From Gammaproteobacteria bacterium (GTDB lineage Bacteria > Pseudomonadota > Gammaproteobacteria > Pseudomonadales > Pseudohongiellaceae), in NCBI GenBank assembly GCA_002730035.1, contig PBYU01000054.1, positions 1-64,000 on the forward strand: a stretch of DNA of 64,000 nucleotides. Reading direction: 5' to 3'. Positions 52,220-61,088 of the stretch are shown one piece after another. The translations under genes were made by a program, and so were the position numbers. The first letter of the stretch is position 1. Each line of letters starts with the position of its first letter. The notes beneath the pieces are model-generated. The model had not been told where the DNA came from and made no database searches. It worked only from the letters and a program-made list of their open reading frames with translations.

Positions 52220-54658
52220 TCAGTTCGCCGGAATTAAATCGACTCGCTCGAAGAGTACGGTTTCAATTTTTTCCCGAGAATAAAACGCCGGGAAGACTTT
52301 GTCGTTGGCCCACAACTCAAACAGGTTGTCATACAGTGGATGGTCCGGATCACCCACCTGCCCGGGCACGTTCATCCCCAGCGTGTTATCCCAGTCGCGT
52401 GTGTCGATGAAGATGCGGAAGGAGGCACCGGAGGTCTGATTATCGCCACTGCCGGTTGCCCCCACGGTGAATCCATTGCCGCCACGGGGAGCCGGCCCCA
52501 CATTCAGGCGTGCTCGCAATTCTTCGTTCACTGCAGCACCCAGCGGATGACGAATCTCGGCGTGCTTATACTCCGTCTGACCATACACCCAGTTCGCCAT
52601 ATCAGATCCGAATTTCCCACGAAGCCCAGCGACACCTTCAGCCAGGGTGCGTAACAGAAATTGATCTCGTCCCTGCAGGGGATCCTCTCCAAAATCGCCA
52701 TCCGGCGCGAGCAGCATGTCGATCGTGGTTTTCATGCCTACCCTTATAAAACGATTGGCTATTTCCGGGACCTTTAAAGTCCCGATGTTGTTCAGCAGCT
52801 GACGTTCGAACGCCACGTAGATGCCCGCTTCAACCGAGTTTTTATCCAGCACGAAATCCCAGTCCAGCAGCATCCGCCGCGCTGTCTCCACCTGAGGGTT
52901 GTCAGAGGGCAAGTCCTTAAAAAATGGCACCAGTGTACGGGCAGGAATGGACAAGTAGTCGTGCTGAAACGCAATCATGTCCGACATGTTGAATTTGCGT
53001 CCTGAACCCAATAGTTCACTACCGCGGGCCCAGCGATAGGGATCGGTCCAGGTGTAGCCGATGGCGTCGAGATAGGGATAATCCGGCGGCGTGTAATTGC
53101 TGTTCGAGGTTTCTATATAGCCTCGTTCCGGGTTGTATTCGTTGGGTTTGGCCTTGATGGGAAGATAGCCATCCCATTCGAAACGTCCGTCACCCGGCAC
53201 CGGTACCATACCGCTGAAATTGCGACGTATCGGTGCGATGCCCACAGCCTGCCAACCGATGTTGCCATCGCGATCCGCCCAGATCATATTTTCACCGGGA
53301 ATATTGCTGTAGTTGGTAGCCTCGCGAAATTCTTCCCAGTTGCGGGACTGGTCCATGCGCAGCGATGCCAGATAGGGCGCCCCACCGAATTCCATCCAGG
53401 CCGGTCGAACCGCATAGGCCAAATTCTTGTCCCGGTCTTCGAAGGTAACCGGTCCGTGACGGGTGTATTTCAGTTCCAGGGTAACCGGTTCGGCGCCTTT
53501 GACATTAATCGTCTCCTCGATGATGCGCATGTCTTCCCACAGTCCCTGGTAGCGGTACTGGTTTGGGTTGTCGGGGTTGATCTCGTAGACATACAAGTCT
53601 TCTCCGTCGGTACTGAAGACAGTCAGACCCCAGGCACCATACTCGTTGTGGCCGATCGAGATACCGGGGATTTCCGGTTCGCCGCCGCCAATCACATTCC
53701 AGCCCGGCCCGACCAGGTGAGTCCAATAGCGTAGCGAAGGCACGGATTGTGCCCGATGCGGGTCATTAATCATAAAGGGCCAGCCATCCTGAGTAAGATC
53801 ACCGCTGACTACCCAGTTGTTACTGCCGATGTCATCCAGGTCATGCGCTTGTAAGTTCTGTTCTTCGGCTGACAGGATTACCGCGATCTGTTCGAATTCT
53901 TCGCTGCCATTGCGGTCTCCCGCCGCCACCAGATCGGAAGGCTCGAAACGAATGCCACGGCGATAGGCATTGTACAGACCGAGAATGTCATTATTTATCA
54001 GCGAATCGCAGTCGATCATAGGATCGAGGCTGAGATCGGGATCATGGGGATGGAAGTAGCGGAGCTCTCTTACCTGAGCCTCACCGATCGTGCAGACTGC
54101 CCGGCCAGTGCTCAATTCCCCGCCGATGTTACCCAACAAGCCCTGGTGGCGAGAGATCACGACTGCTTCGGTCCAATGTTGGGGTTGAATACCCAGCAGC
54201 TTGAAAGGCAGTGGTAAATCCTCGGGATTCTGCAGCGCCTCATCAATATAGGCATTCACCCCGTGCACAAAGGCGGCGATGATATCCACGCCTCTGGGAT
54301 GATAATGATTCATCTCTTCCGCCATGGCACCACGAAACTTGAACAGGCGCGTGCCGTGGTCGCGCTCGATGGCACGTGGTCCAAGAATCTCTGCTGTCGT
54401 TCCGGTGGCCTGGGCACGCCAGATCTCAAACTGGAAAAGGCGGTCCCGGGCCGCACTATAACCCTGGGCGAAGAACAGATCGTGTTCAGTCCCAGCGTAG
54501 ATGTGGGAGATACCCCAACGATCCTTCAAGATTTCGACCGGTTGATCCAGCCCTTCGATGTCAACCCAGCTCTGTTGTTGCGCGAACAGGCCGCCGTTTA
54601 TGCCGAGGAGAAAGATCACGCCAACTAGAATTCGGCTATTTCGAAGTACCATAGTCAT
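52220..54658 (-). CDS. Penicillin acylase family (S45) hydrolase
   Basis: Ntn-hydrolase made as an exported precursor, 812 residues, which cuts itself into alpha and beta chains; relatives hydrolyse beta-lactams, acyl-homoserine lactones or other amides. The signal peptide ends near GLFAQ. The future N-terminal nucleophile is the Ser in GSNNWVVSG (about residue 280); the oxyanion Asn in ETSNSNYTPP and the Arg in beta-chain MDQSRNWEEF fit the family. The substrate cannot be told. It ends one base from the convergent CDF gene, leaving no space for terminators between them. Confidence 0.94.
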   Translation of the reverse strand: MTMVLRNSRILVGVIFLLGINGGLFAQQQSWVDIEGLDQPVEILKDRWGISHIYAGTEHDLFFAQGYSAARDRLFQFEIWRAQATGTTAEILGPRAIERDHGTRLFKFRGAMAEEMNHYHPRGVDIIAAFVHGVNAYIDEALQNPEDLPLPFKLLGIQPQHWTEAVVISRHQGLLGNIGGELSTGRAVCTIGEAQVRELRYFHPHDPDLSLDPMIDCDSLINNDILGLYNAYRRGIRFEPSDLVAAGDRNGSEEFEQIAVILSAEEQNLQAHDLDDIGSNNWVVSGDLTQDGWPFMINDPHRAQSVPSLRYWTHLVGPGWNVIGGGEPEIPGISIGHNEYGAWGLTVFSTDGEDLYVYEINPDNPNQYRYQGLWEDMRIIEETINVKGAEPVTLELKYTRHGPVTFEDRDKNLAYAVRPAWMEFGGAPYLASLRMDQSRNWEEFREATNYSNIPGENMIWADRDGNIGWQAVGIAPIRRNFSGMVPVPGDGRFEWDGYLPIKAKPNEYNPERGYIETSNSNYTPPDYPYLDAIGYTWTDPYRWARGSELLGSGRKFNMSDMIAFQHDYLSIPARTLVPFFKDLPSDNPQVETARRMLLDWDFVLDKNSVEAGIYVAFERQLLNNIGTLKVPEIANRFIRVGMKTTIDMLLAPDGDFGEDPLQGRDQFLLRTLAEGVAGLRGKFGSDMANWVYGQTEYKHAEIRHPLGAAVNEELRARLNVGPAPRGGNGFTVGATGSGDNQTSGASFRIFIDTRDWDNTLGMNVPGQVGDPDHPLYDNLFELWANDKVFPAFYSREKIETVLFERVDLIPAN

Positions 54659-54799
54659 GTCTCTTTAGGGTTCTATTCAAGTTCAGATTCAGTTACTGGC
54701 TGCCCCTGCCCGAGTACCGTAAGGACTGGTTCAGAATAGGGAGCAGCCCCAACTATACCGCAGAAAGCGGGAGCCGGGCGACAGGGAAAGGTAGTCGGG

Positions 54800-55204
54800 C
54801 TAAGAAGGGTCTGACAACTCAAGGAGCAATTGCAGGGCAAGCTCTGCCTGCCGGGTGGGGACAAACACATGGTCATGGAAGCAGGCCGCCACCACATTGG
54901 CTGGAATACCATGGTCGGCCAACCTGGTCGCCACGACCGCCGTTAACCCGACCGCATCGAGACTGGAATGCACGGACAGCGTAATCCCCCTGAACACTGA
55001 GTCGTAGCTGAGGCTAGCGGTGTCCGCCTGTTGTTTGAGTAACAGCAGGCTCAATCCCTCGACTTCTTGGTAGCTTGCCAGCGGAGTGAGTTCGGCAAGT
55101 TCGCCATACTGGCGATGCGGAACCGAACAGAACACATACTCTCCTTCGATGAGCCTGGGCTGCATCCGCGCTAACAGCGCACCCAGATCCGATTCTGCAG
55201 TCAT
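54800..55204 (-). CDS. ACT-domain protein (CASTOR/ACT_7 type)
   Basis: 134 residues, cytoplasmic. An N-terminal part (PRLIEGEYVFCSVP) is followed by an ACT fold with GITLSVHSSLDAVGLTAVVATRLADHGIPANVVAACFHDHVFVP, typical of small stand-alone ACT proteins thought to sense amino acids. No enzymatic domain. It lies 32 nt from the MBL gene on the same strand. The 141 bp between it and the acylase gene hold no gene I can support. Confidence 0.88.
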   Translation of the reverse strand: MTAESDLGALLARMQPRLIEGEYVFCSVPHRQYGELAELTPLASYQEVEGLSLLLLKQQADTASLSYDSVFRGITLSVHSSLDAVGLTAVVATRLADHGIPANVVAACFHDHVFVPTRQAELALQLLLELSDPS

Positions 55205-55236
55205 GGCTCAGCCCCAATGATCGAGTAAATACCGGC

Positions 55237-56082
55237 TTACAATTCGCCGGCTATTTCCTCGTAAAAACCGGGAATGCTTCTTTGCATAAAGAGCCCCTGC
55301 TCGGCCTGGGTCCAGCTGAGGCCCGAATCCTTGATGGCTTCTGGTGCATCAGCGGCATCCAATCCACCCCTGATCAAGCTTCCCATCCGTTCCCGCACTG
55401 CTTCCATCTGATTACGAAAATTGAGCACATCGCGGCGCTCCATAACCGCGCCGTGACCCGGAATCGCCGTATCCCAATCCAGTGACAGTATATTGTTCAT
55501 GGTGCCAACCCAGCCGCGGCTGCTGCCACCATTGCCATAGTCGATAAAGGGTGCCGTACCGTGCAGCAGGTCTCCGCCATGCACTGTCTTCAGATTGGGA
55601 AAATACACCACCGAATCGCCATTGGTGTGGCCGCGACCCATGTAGTAGGCACGCACTTCTGCCCCTCCAAGAAACACCGCGGTTTCGTCGGTATAGATCA
55701 AACGAGGAGGCCCGTCCTGGTTGCCACGTAACATATTGTCTCGGGCATTCTTATGCGTAATGATTTCTGCAACCTGGAGAAAGCTGGCATTGCTTCCCGA
55801 ATGGTCTCCGTGGTGGTGTGTGTTGATCACATATTTGACCGGTAAGTCGCTCACGCTCGCAACTAATGATTGGATCTCATCGAAATCCTGGGGAAACTTA
55901 TCATCGATCAAGATGACACCCTCAGAAGTTACACGGACACCGATGTTACCGCCCGGGCCGGTAATCACATGCAGCCCATCCTTGACTTGCGCAATGCTCA
56001 GCCTGTTTTGCGCCAGAACCTGCAAGGGCATTAATACTAATGTTAGAGCGGCTATGAGACTTTTCGCTAAAAATTTATGCAT
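55237..56082 (-). CDS. Exported MBL-fold metallo-hydrolase
   Basis: Zinc hydrolase of the metallo-beta-lactamase fold in the periplasm, 281 residues, signal peptide ending near VLAQ. Zinc motif HHHGDH at 89-94, further ligands His in GRGHTNGDSVVYF and GHGAVM. It looks like the quinoprotein-relay/alkyl-sulfatase-like branch rather than a true beta-lactamase; substrate unknown. It is followed at 22 nt upstream by the small membrane protein gene on the same strand. Confidence 0.92.
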   Translation of the reverse strand: MHKFLAKSLIAALTLVLMPLQVLAQNRLSIAQVKDGLHVITGPGGNIGVRVTSEGVILIDDKFPQDFDEIQSLVASVSDLPVKYVINTHHHGDHSGSNASFLQVAEIITHKNARDNMLRGNQDGPPRLIYTDETAVFLGGAEVRAYYMGRGHTNGDSVVYFPNLKTVHGGDLLHGTAPFIDYGNGGSSRGWVGTMNNILSLDWDTAIPGHGAVMERRDVLNFRNQMEAVRERMGSLIRGGLDAADAPEAIKDSGLSWTQAEQGLFMQRSIPGFYEEIAGEL

Positions 56083-56103
56083 GGCACATCAACCTCGTTC
56101 AGT

Positions 56104-56385
56104 TTACTGAACTTGTTTTTTATTCTGGATTAGATTCCATAAGTACACTATCGGAAACAGCAGCGCAATGAGAATTACAGAGCAGAGAAGTAACACTGAA
56201 GCACCCACGAGCACGATGACCAGATAGGGATTCAGTTGGTCAATTCCATTAAGGTCTGCATCGATATTCAATTGCCCGAACAAAACCATCAGTGCAGCAA
56301 GCAGGCAGAGAAATCCCATCAAACCAGCAACCCAACGCCAGACTCTGGCGACAGTTCGAAAGGATTTCTTTACAAGCTCAGTCAT
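56104..56385 (-). CDS. Small two-TM membrane protein
   Basis: 93 residues, not recognised. TM1 near 18-37 (VAGLMGFLCLLAALMVLFG) and TM2 near 54-82 (LVIVLVGASVLLLCSVILIALL), with a basic, Gln-rich C-terminus. It is co-directional with, and 21 nt from, the MBL hydrolase gene, so the two probably share a message. Nothing suggests a specific role. Confidence 0.65.
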   Translation of the reverse strand: MTELVKKSFRTVARVWRWVAGLMGFLCLLAALMVLFGQLNIDADLNGIDQLNPYLVIVLVGASVLLLCSVILIALLFPIVYLWNLIQNKKQVQ

Positions 56386-56444
56386 GAAAGCTTAGGGACC
56401 CACCGCAGTGCTTCAGTCCCAGCGTGCCGAATCGGCACAACAGG

Positions 56445-57428
56445 CTATTGTTGTTGATTGTGTTCTTGTCGACGCGCGCCAGCCAGGATTCCGCTCAGGG
56501 CATAATTACCCTCGTGGCAGGCAAACTCATAGACCTTATCTTCGGTCGCCAGGAAGCGTGCTTCGCCATGCCACGGCTGAGAGTAGTAAGTGGCATCTTC
56601 GATGGTAAATTCATAGAGAATCTGCGCATCGGATACGCGGGTAAATCTTTCCAATACTTTGGCTTCAGTTGACAGACTAATGCTGGCCTCACGCTGCAAG
56701 GGACCAAAGTTTGTCGTCTCGACGACCAAGGTATCGCCATCCCAGAATCCTACTGACTCACCAAACAGGGGAGTAAGGGCCTGCATCTTGTGATCACTGT
56801 TCAGCGGTACGATGCGCGCATGGCTGATCATCTCGGTACGTAATACGACATAGTCTGGCGTCTGCACGATCTCATAGTTGTTGTTATACAGGCCGTTGAT
56901 CATCGGCGGACCAGTACGCAAACCGGTACTGATGCAGCGTTCAGCCAGCGGTCTTGTCTCCGGGCCATCGAAGCTGGAATTTTTTGCACGGAGTGCGGCC
57001 TTCAGCTGTCTCCCAAGCTCGCTATAGGGAATACGCCCGTCCGACGGATCGACAATCCAGGAAGTTCGGTGCTCACCATTAATCACCCCGAACCGAGTAC
57101 CTGGATCGATCCAGAACGCATTGTAGCCACGCCCGCGCGGCAGATCAGAACCATCTGGCAATTGACCAGCGACCATATTGTCGTCCGTGGCGAGCCGCAC
57201 GTTCTGTGGATGTTCGTCGGTGGCGCGGTTGATTTCATCGTCACTCAGCACCAGAGAATCATAACGAGAGTTGCGCTCCAGGGTGGTAATCGATGCATTC
57301 GACCAGGTGCCCAGCAGGTTTGGTTTGCCGTTCGCCGTGCGTGGTGGTTCATAAGATTGTGCACTGGCTAACGGGGCTATCAGCAATAGCGCGACAAGTC
57401 CGGTGTTTAGAACGAAGATATTTTTCAT
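56445..57428 (-). CDS. Exported protein of unknown function (NGKPNLLGTW family)
   Basis: 327 residues with a signal peptide (cleavage near ASAQS). I recognise the pattern from exported proteins of acidobacteria and marine gammaproteobacteria but not a function: RTANGKPNLLGTW at the start, DPSDGRIPY, LAERCISTGLRTGPPM, EMISHARIVPL, GFWDGDTLVVETTNFG and ERFTRVSDAQILYEFTIEDA. Beta-rich overall. A 16-residue Gln/Arg/His-rich end (ARRQEHNQQQ) is unusual. It lies 60 nt from the small membrane gene and 88 nt from the dehydrogenase gene, all minus. Confidence 0.78.
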   Translation of the reverse strand: MKNIFVLNTGLVALLLIAPLASAQSYEPPRTANGKPNLLGTWSNASITTLERNSRYDSLVLSDDEINRATDEHPQNVRLATDDNMVAGQLPDGSDLPRGRGYNAFWIDPGTRFGVINGEHRTSWIVDPSDGRIPYSELGRQLKAALRAKNSSFDGPETRPLAERCISTGLRTGPPMINGLYNNNYEIVQTPDYVVLRTEMISHARIVPLNSDHKMQALTPLFGESVGFWDGDTLVVETTNFGPLQREASISLSTEAKVLERFTRVSDAQILYEFTIEDATYYSQPWHGEARFLATEDKVYEFACHEGNYALSGILAGARRQEHNQQQ

Positions 57429-57516
57429 GATTGAATTCTCACCAGTGACGTCTTGTATTTATTAGCTGGGTTTATTTTTAGCATGGGTCCAGGCTATCAA
57501 GCTACCCAAATAAATC

Positions 57517-58944
57517 TTATTCAACGGCGATAATCTTACGAATACGGCCGTCGCCCTTGGTCAGGAAGTACAACTCTCCCTGAGAATCGATACCCAGGCG
57601 CAATCCGGCTCGATTGCCACGGGAATAGGTATTTGGAAATCCTACCGCGTCGGCAACGTTTCGTTCATAACCCGCAAAATTGACGCGCAATTCACTGATA
57701 GTAGTTGGATTGCCAGGCTCGAGATTATCCGTATCAATATAGAACACGCGCCCGGTAACCATGTCGGTAAAGATGGCCTTGCCGCGCAGTTCAGGCACAG
57801 CAGATCCTCTATAGACGAAAACGCTGCTAATGGCGTTGCCCTCGTCATGGTCGAACTGCGCCACCGGATAAGTAAACTCCTGTTCGTCTCCAGGGAGCGG
57901 GTAAACTGGATTCGGCCTGACACCACCGATACCGAATGCCGTGGCAAAAGTTCCTTCCCGCAGTCTCCAACCGTAATTGGCTCCGGCAATGCCGATGTTT
58001 ACTTCTTCTATCTGGCTCTGGCCAATATCGCCGATGTACATGGTGCCATCTATATCGAATGAAAATTGCTGAGGATGACGCAGACCATAGGCCCAGATCT
58101 CTGGCGCAACGTCTTGATCACCAACAAAGGGATTGTCGTCAGGAATGCCATAGGCCGCTAATCCGCTACCACCCAAGGGATCGATACGCAGGATGCCAGA
58201 CATGGGCTCACTCAATGATTGACCGTGCTCTCGGGGGTCGTTGGCACCGCCACCGTCGCCGAAACTGGCATACAGCAATCCGTATTCGGCAGTGCCTTCC
58301 GCGGCCGAATAGTCGAAAGCCAACGTGCCTATATTGTGGTTCTGCTCAAACTGACCCATCCGGAACAGTTCACGTGAAGTGCCTGAAAAAACATTGGCAG
58401 TAGGATCAGCCGCTGTCCACTCCCGAATCACACTCTCGTGATTGCCCGCATCATCATCGAGATACTTAGCCACGGCACTGTCAGAGCTGGAACTGTAGGC
58501 AGTATAAAATTTTCCGAAACCTGATTTGCCAAGCGTGGCATACTCCGGATGAAACGCGAAACCTGCCAATCCGGTTTCGTTGGGAAACATGGAATCGTCG
58601 AAATCGATATCCTGCTCACGAACATCGAGAAAGACGGTCGGTGTAGCGCCACTCTCATCGGTGATATACAGCAACCCGCGCAGATCATTGATTACCAACC
58701 GGCCGGAACCATCGGCAATCGGTAACATGTACTGAATTCTTGCATAGGCAAGATTGGTTTGCTGCGGATTTCCAGAATCCACAGATTGGGGCAGCTGGGT
58801 GAATTCTTCCAACGCAATAGTAATATCGCCTTTCTGAATCTTCTCAGGAATTGGATCTGCAAGGGGTTCCGGCCTGGATTCCGCCCCGAACGCAGACACT
58901 GAAATACCGATACCGGCTATTAATATTGAAAATGTTGTTTTCAT
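57517..58944 (-). CDS. Exported glucose/sorbosone dehydrogenase-like protein (PQQ-type propeller)
   Basis: Six-bladed propeller of the GSDH family, 475 residues with a signal peptide (cleavage near VSAFG). Relatives are soluble PQQ glucose dehydrogenase and Yli (AldH-like). Family segments: GLAGFAFHPEYA near 125, LYASFGDGGGANDPREHGQ near 225, AYGLRHPQQFSFD near 285, GDIGQSQIEEVNIGIAGANYGW near 305, and GIDSQGELYFLTKGDGRIRKI at the C-terminus. PQQ use and sugar substrate are inferred only; no PQQ synthesis genes are in the window. GGAAC precedes the ATG. Confidence 0.9.
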   Translation of the reverse strand: MKTTFSILIAGIGISVSAFGAESRPEPLADPIPEKIQKGDITIALEEFTQLPQSVDSGNPQQTNLAYARIQYMLPIADGSGRLVINDLRGLLYITDESGATPTVFLDVREQDIDFDDSMFPNETGLAGFAFHPEYATLGKSGFGKFYTAYSSSSDSAVAKYLDDDAGNHESVIREWTAADPTANVFSGTSRELFRMGQFEQNHNIGTLAFDYSAAEGTAEYGLLYASFGDGGGANDPREHGQSLSEPMSGILRIDPLGGSGLAAYGIPDDNPFVGDQDVAPEIWAYGLRHPQQFSFDIDGTMYIGDIGQSQIEEVNIGIAGANYGWRLREGTFATAFGIGGVRPNPVYPLPGDEQEFTYPVAQFDHDEGNAISSVFVYRGSAVPELRGKAIFTDMVTGRVFYIDTDNLEPGNPTTISELRVNFAGYERNVADAVGFPNTYSRGNRAGLRLGIDSQGELYFLTKGDGRIRKIIAVE

Positions 58945-59081
58945 ACAATTGTTCCGTTTGCTAGATTGTCACTTCGCTGTGGAGGATTGAGTTTCCAGGG
59001 CCGTCTTATTTAGCCATGCAACCATAAATTAGTGTGTGATAACAAGACCATAAGACACTAAGGGAGTAAAAAGTACCAGTG

Positions 59082-59870
59082 ATGCCTGATTCCAGCTACG
59101 AGACCCTTCGTTATGAAGTCGAAGAGCAGATCGTCAAGATCACACTCGACCGACCGCCTGCCAACCTCATCAATCTGCAAATGACTCAGGAGTATCATGC
59201 AGCCCTGCGCCGTGCCGATGTCGATCCCGAGGTGCGGGTTATCGTGCTTTCGGGTGCGGGTGCGGGATTATCCGGTGGAGTGGATTTAAAGTACCTTGAA
59301 AATTTCGACTCCGCTGAGATGAAAGAGTACCTGCGGCTGTTCTATGTTGGCACCATGAAACTGGTGAGAAGCCTGAGCAAACCCATCATTGCCGCCGTAC
59401 ATGGCTATGCGCGGGAAGGTGCCTGCACGCTGGCTTTCGCCTGTGACATGATTATCGCCGCCGACGACGCCGATTTCGGCTATCCCGGAGTGCCAAATCT
59501 CGCTGCACCTCCCGGAATGCATGTGTGGATACTGCAGCGTCTGATCGGGCGCATGAAAGCGGCCGAATTGATTTTCACGGGCAAGTCGCTCGGTGCTGCC
59601 CAGGCGGAACGCATGGGACTGATTACCAAGGTGGTCGGTGCTGGCTGCCTGATGTACGAAGTCGAGAAGATATCGCAGCGCATGGCCGAGATGTCGACGC
59701 TGGCTTTAAGGCGTACTCGCGACCTGATGTATCAGATGGAAGACATGAATTTTAGCGACGTGCCAGAAGCCGCCGTGGAAGCCCTGTCTGCCGCCTTTGA
59801 CAGCGAAGACAGCAAGGAAGCCCGCAAAGCCTTTATCGAGAAACGCAGGCCGGTCTGGACCGGAAAATAG
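59082..59870 (+). CDS. Enoyl-CoA hydratase/isomerase family protein
   Basis: Crotonase-fold protein, 262 residues, cytoplasmic. Oxyanion-hole segments are SGAGAGLSGGVDLKYLEN near 55-72 and GYAREGACTLAFACDMIIA near 107-125. The usual hydratase Glu in the GxGxExA segment is not evident (GVPNLAAPPGMHVWILQRLIG), so another crotonase reaction such as an isomerase, decarboxylase or hydrolase is possible. The ATG at 59082 was chosen over a GTG one codon earlier. It stands alone, divergent from the dehydrogenase gene. Confidence 0.88.
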   Translation: MPDSSYETLRYEVEEQIVKITLDRPPANLINLQMTQEYHAALRRADVDPEVRVIVLSGAGAGLSGGVDLKYLENFDSAEMKEYLRLFYVGTMKLVRSLSKPIIAAVHGYAREGACTLAFACDMIIAADDADFGYPGVPNLAAPPGMHVWILQRLIGRMKAAELIFTGKSLGAAQAERMGLITKVVGAGCLMYEVEKISQRMAEMSTLALRRTRDLMYQMEDMNFSDVPEAAVEALSAAFDSEDSKEARKAFIEKRRPVWTGK

Positions 59871-60024
59871 CTGCCCAGGGCGTTCGAGCCGGTCTCAACC
59901 GTGCTAGCGGGCTGCAGCACGAATCTGTAAATCTCGATTGTCCTGTCCTTATTGCAAGGGTAGACTTAATGGCTCGAAGAGTTAACAATTATCAGACCTT
60001 AGTCAGTAAGCGAGAGTTGTAGCA

Positions 60025-60621
60025 ATGATTGAAGTAGAAACATCAAAATCAGCCAGTCGAAAGCTCTTCGAAGTCGTCATCCTCGCAACAATCCTGAGTG
60101 GTTGTTCGTTTCCAGGCGTTATTCTGTTTGGCAATAGTGATGCGGGTGCCGCGCTGGGTGTCGGTGAAGAAGTCTCGCTGAAATTCTTCACCAATGATCC
60201 CAATTTTGATTCCAGGATAAGCTTGCAATCTGGCGCCAGGTACGCGCTGGAAGTCAAAATTCTCAGCAGTTGGATTGACAGCTTCATCGAAGAGAATGAA
60301 GACGGTGAGCCTCTCGACGAACGTGGGTTTTCCGATGCCCGTATGGCGCGTGAGTTCGATGATGGATTTATCCCCTATGACCTGGCTCGACTCGGCAAAC
60401 GATCGAAGCAACATCGCTGGTTTGAGCTGATGCTGAGGCAATACAACTGCACGCGCGACAGCCTGCGGGGAGTAACCGATTTGGGCGTTGATGAGGAAAG
60501 CGGAGTTTATACCTTCGTCGCTGCATGTGACGGCAATCTAATCCTGTATGTTAACGACAGCCATGGCTTCTATGGCAATAACGTAGGATTTGCCAATTTG
60601 TCTCTGTCGAGGGTAAATTGA
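60025..60621 (+). CDS. Lipoprotein of unknown function
   Basis: 198 residues with a lipobox (TILSGC, Cys near 27). No family recognised. The mature part mixes short beta segments with a charged middle (EENEDGEPLDERGFSD) and ends in YTFVAACDGNLILYVNDSHGFYGNNVG, which looks like a beta-sandwich with possible disulfide (CTRD and AACD). The last 60 residues (from DSLRGVTDLG) recall the lectin-like or sugar-binding PA-IL-type ending, a weak impression. GAGAG precedes the ATG. It is 35 nt upstream of the CBS gene. Confidence 0.7.
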   Translation: MIEVETSKSASRKLFEVVILATILSGCSFPGVILFGNSDAGAALGVGEEVSLKFFTNDPNFDSRISLQSGARYALEVKILSSWIDSFIEENEDGEPLDERGFSDARMAREFDDGFIPYDLARLGKRSKQHRWFELMLRQYNCTRDSLRGVTDLGVDEESGVYTFVAACDGNLILYVNDSHGFYGNNVGFANLSLSRVN

Positions 60622-60656
60622 TTGTCGTCACACCATTGATACGAGTGGGGTAACCG

Positions 60657-61088
60657 ATGCACACAGTACAACAGATTCTCAATAACAAAAAGATCAACGA
60701 TATCTGGCATATCACGCCGGATGCCACAGTTTACGATGCCATTCAAATGATGGCCGACAGAAAGGCCGGTGCTTTACTGGTAATGCAGGGTGCCACTCTC
60801 AAGGGCATCATATCGGAGCGGGATTACGCCCGCGAAATCATCTTAAAAAGCCGATCATCGAAGGATACTCGCGTAGAGGAAATCATGAGTACCAAGGTGA
60901 TTTCGGTTGCATCTTCTGAGAGCGTTGATGCTTCCCTTGGCGTCATGACCGAGCATCACATCCGCCATTTACCCATTGTTGATGATGAGAGAGTAGTCGG
61001 AATGGTTTCCCTCGGCGATCTTGTTAAAGACATAATCAGCGACCAGCAGTCAACCATCGAACATCTGGAAAACTACATCCGCAGTTAG
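60657..61088 (+). CDS. Twin-CBS-domain protein
   Basis: 143 residues consisting of one CBS pair (Bateman module) that probably binds an adenine nucleotide: first domain VYDAIQMMADRKAGALLVM near 24-42 with GIISERDYARE, second SVDASLGVMTEHHIRHLPIVDDERVVGMVSLGDLV near 95-130. No catalytic or membrane domain, so it is a stand-alone sensor. GGGG precedes the ATG. Its stop overlaps the stop of the convergent ABC gene (TTAG at 61085-61088). Confidence 0.93.
   Translation: MHTVQQILNNKKINDIWHITPDATVYDAIQMMADRKAGALLVMQGATLKGIISERDYAREIILKSRSSKDTRVEEIMSTKVISVASSESVDASLGVMTEHHIRHLPIVDDERVVGMVSLGDLVKDIISDQQSTIEHLENYIRS

Noticed and set aside
54673-54912. 79-residue minus-strand frame between the acylase and ACT genes
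   Set aside because: It overlaps the ACT gene in another frame and has no ribosome-binding site or recognisable sequence.
55237-56082. True beta-lactamase adjoining penicillin acylase as a resistance pair
   Set aside because: The MBL protein resembles general exported MBL hydrolases, and the acylase substrate is unknown; the link to antibiotics is not supported by sequence.
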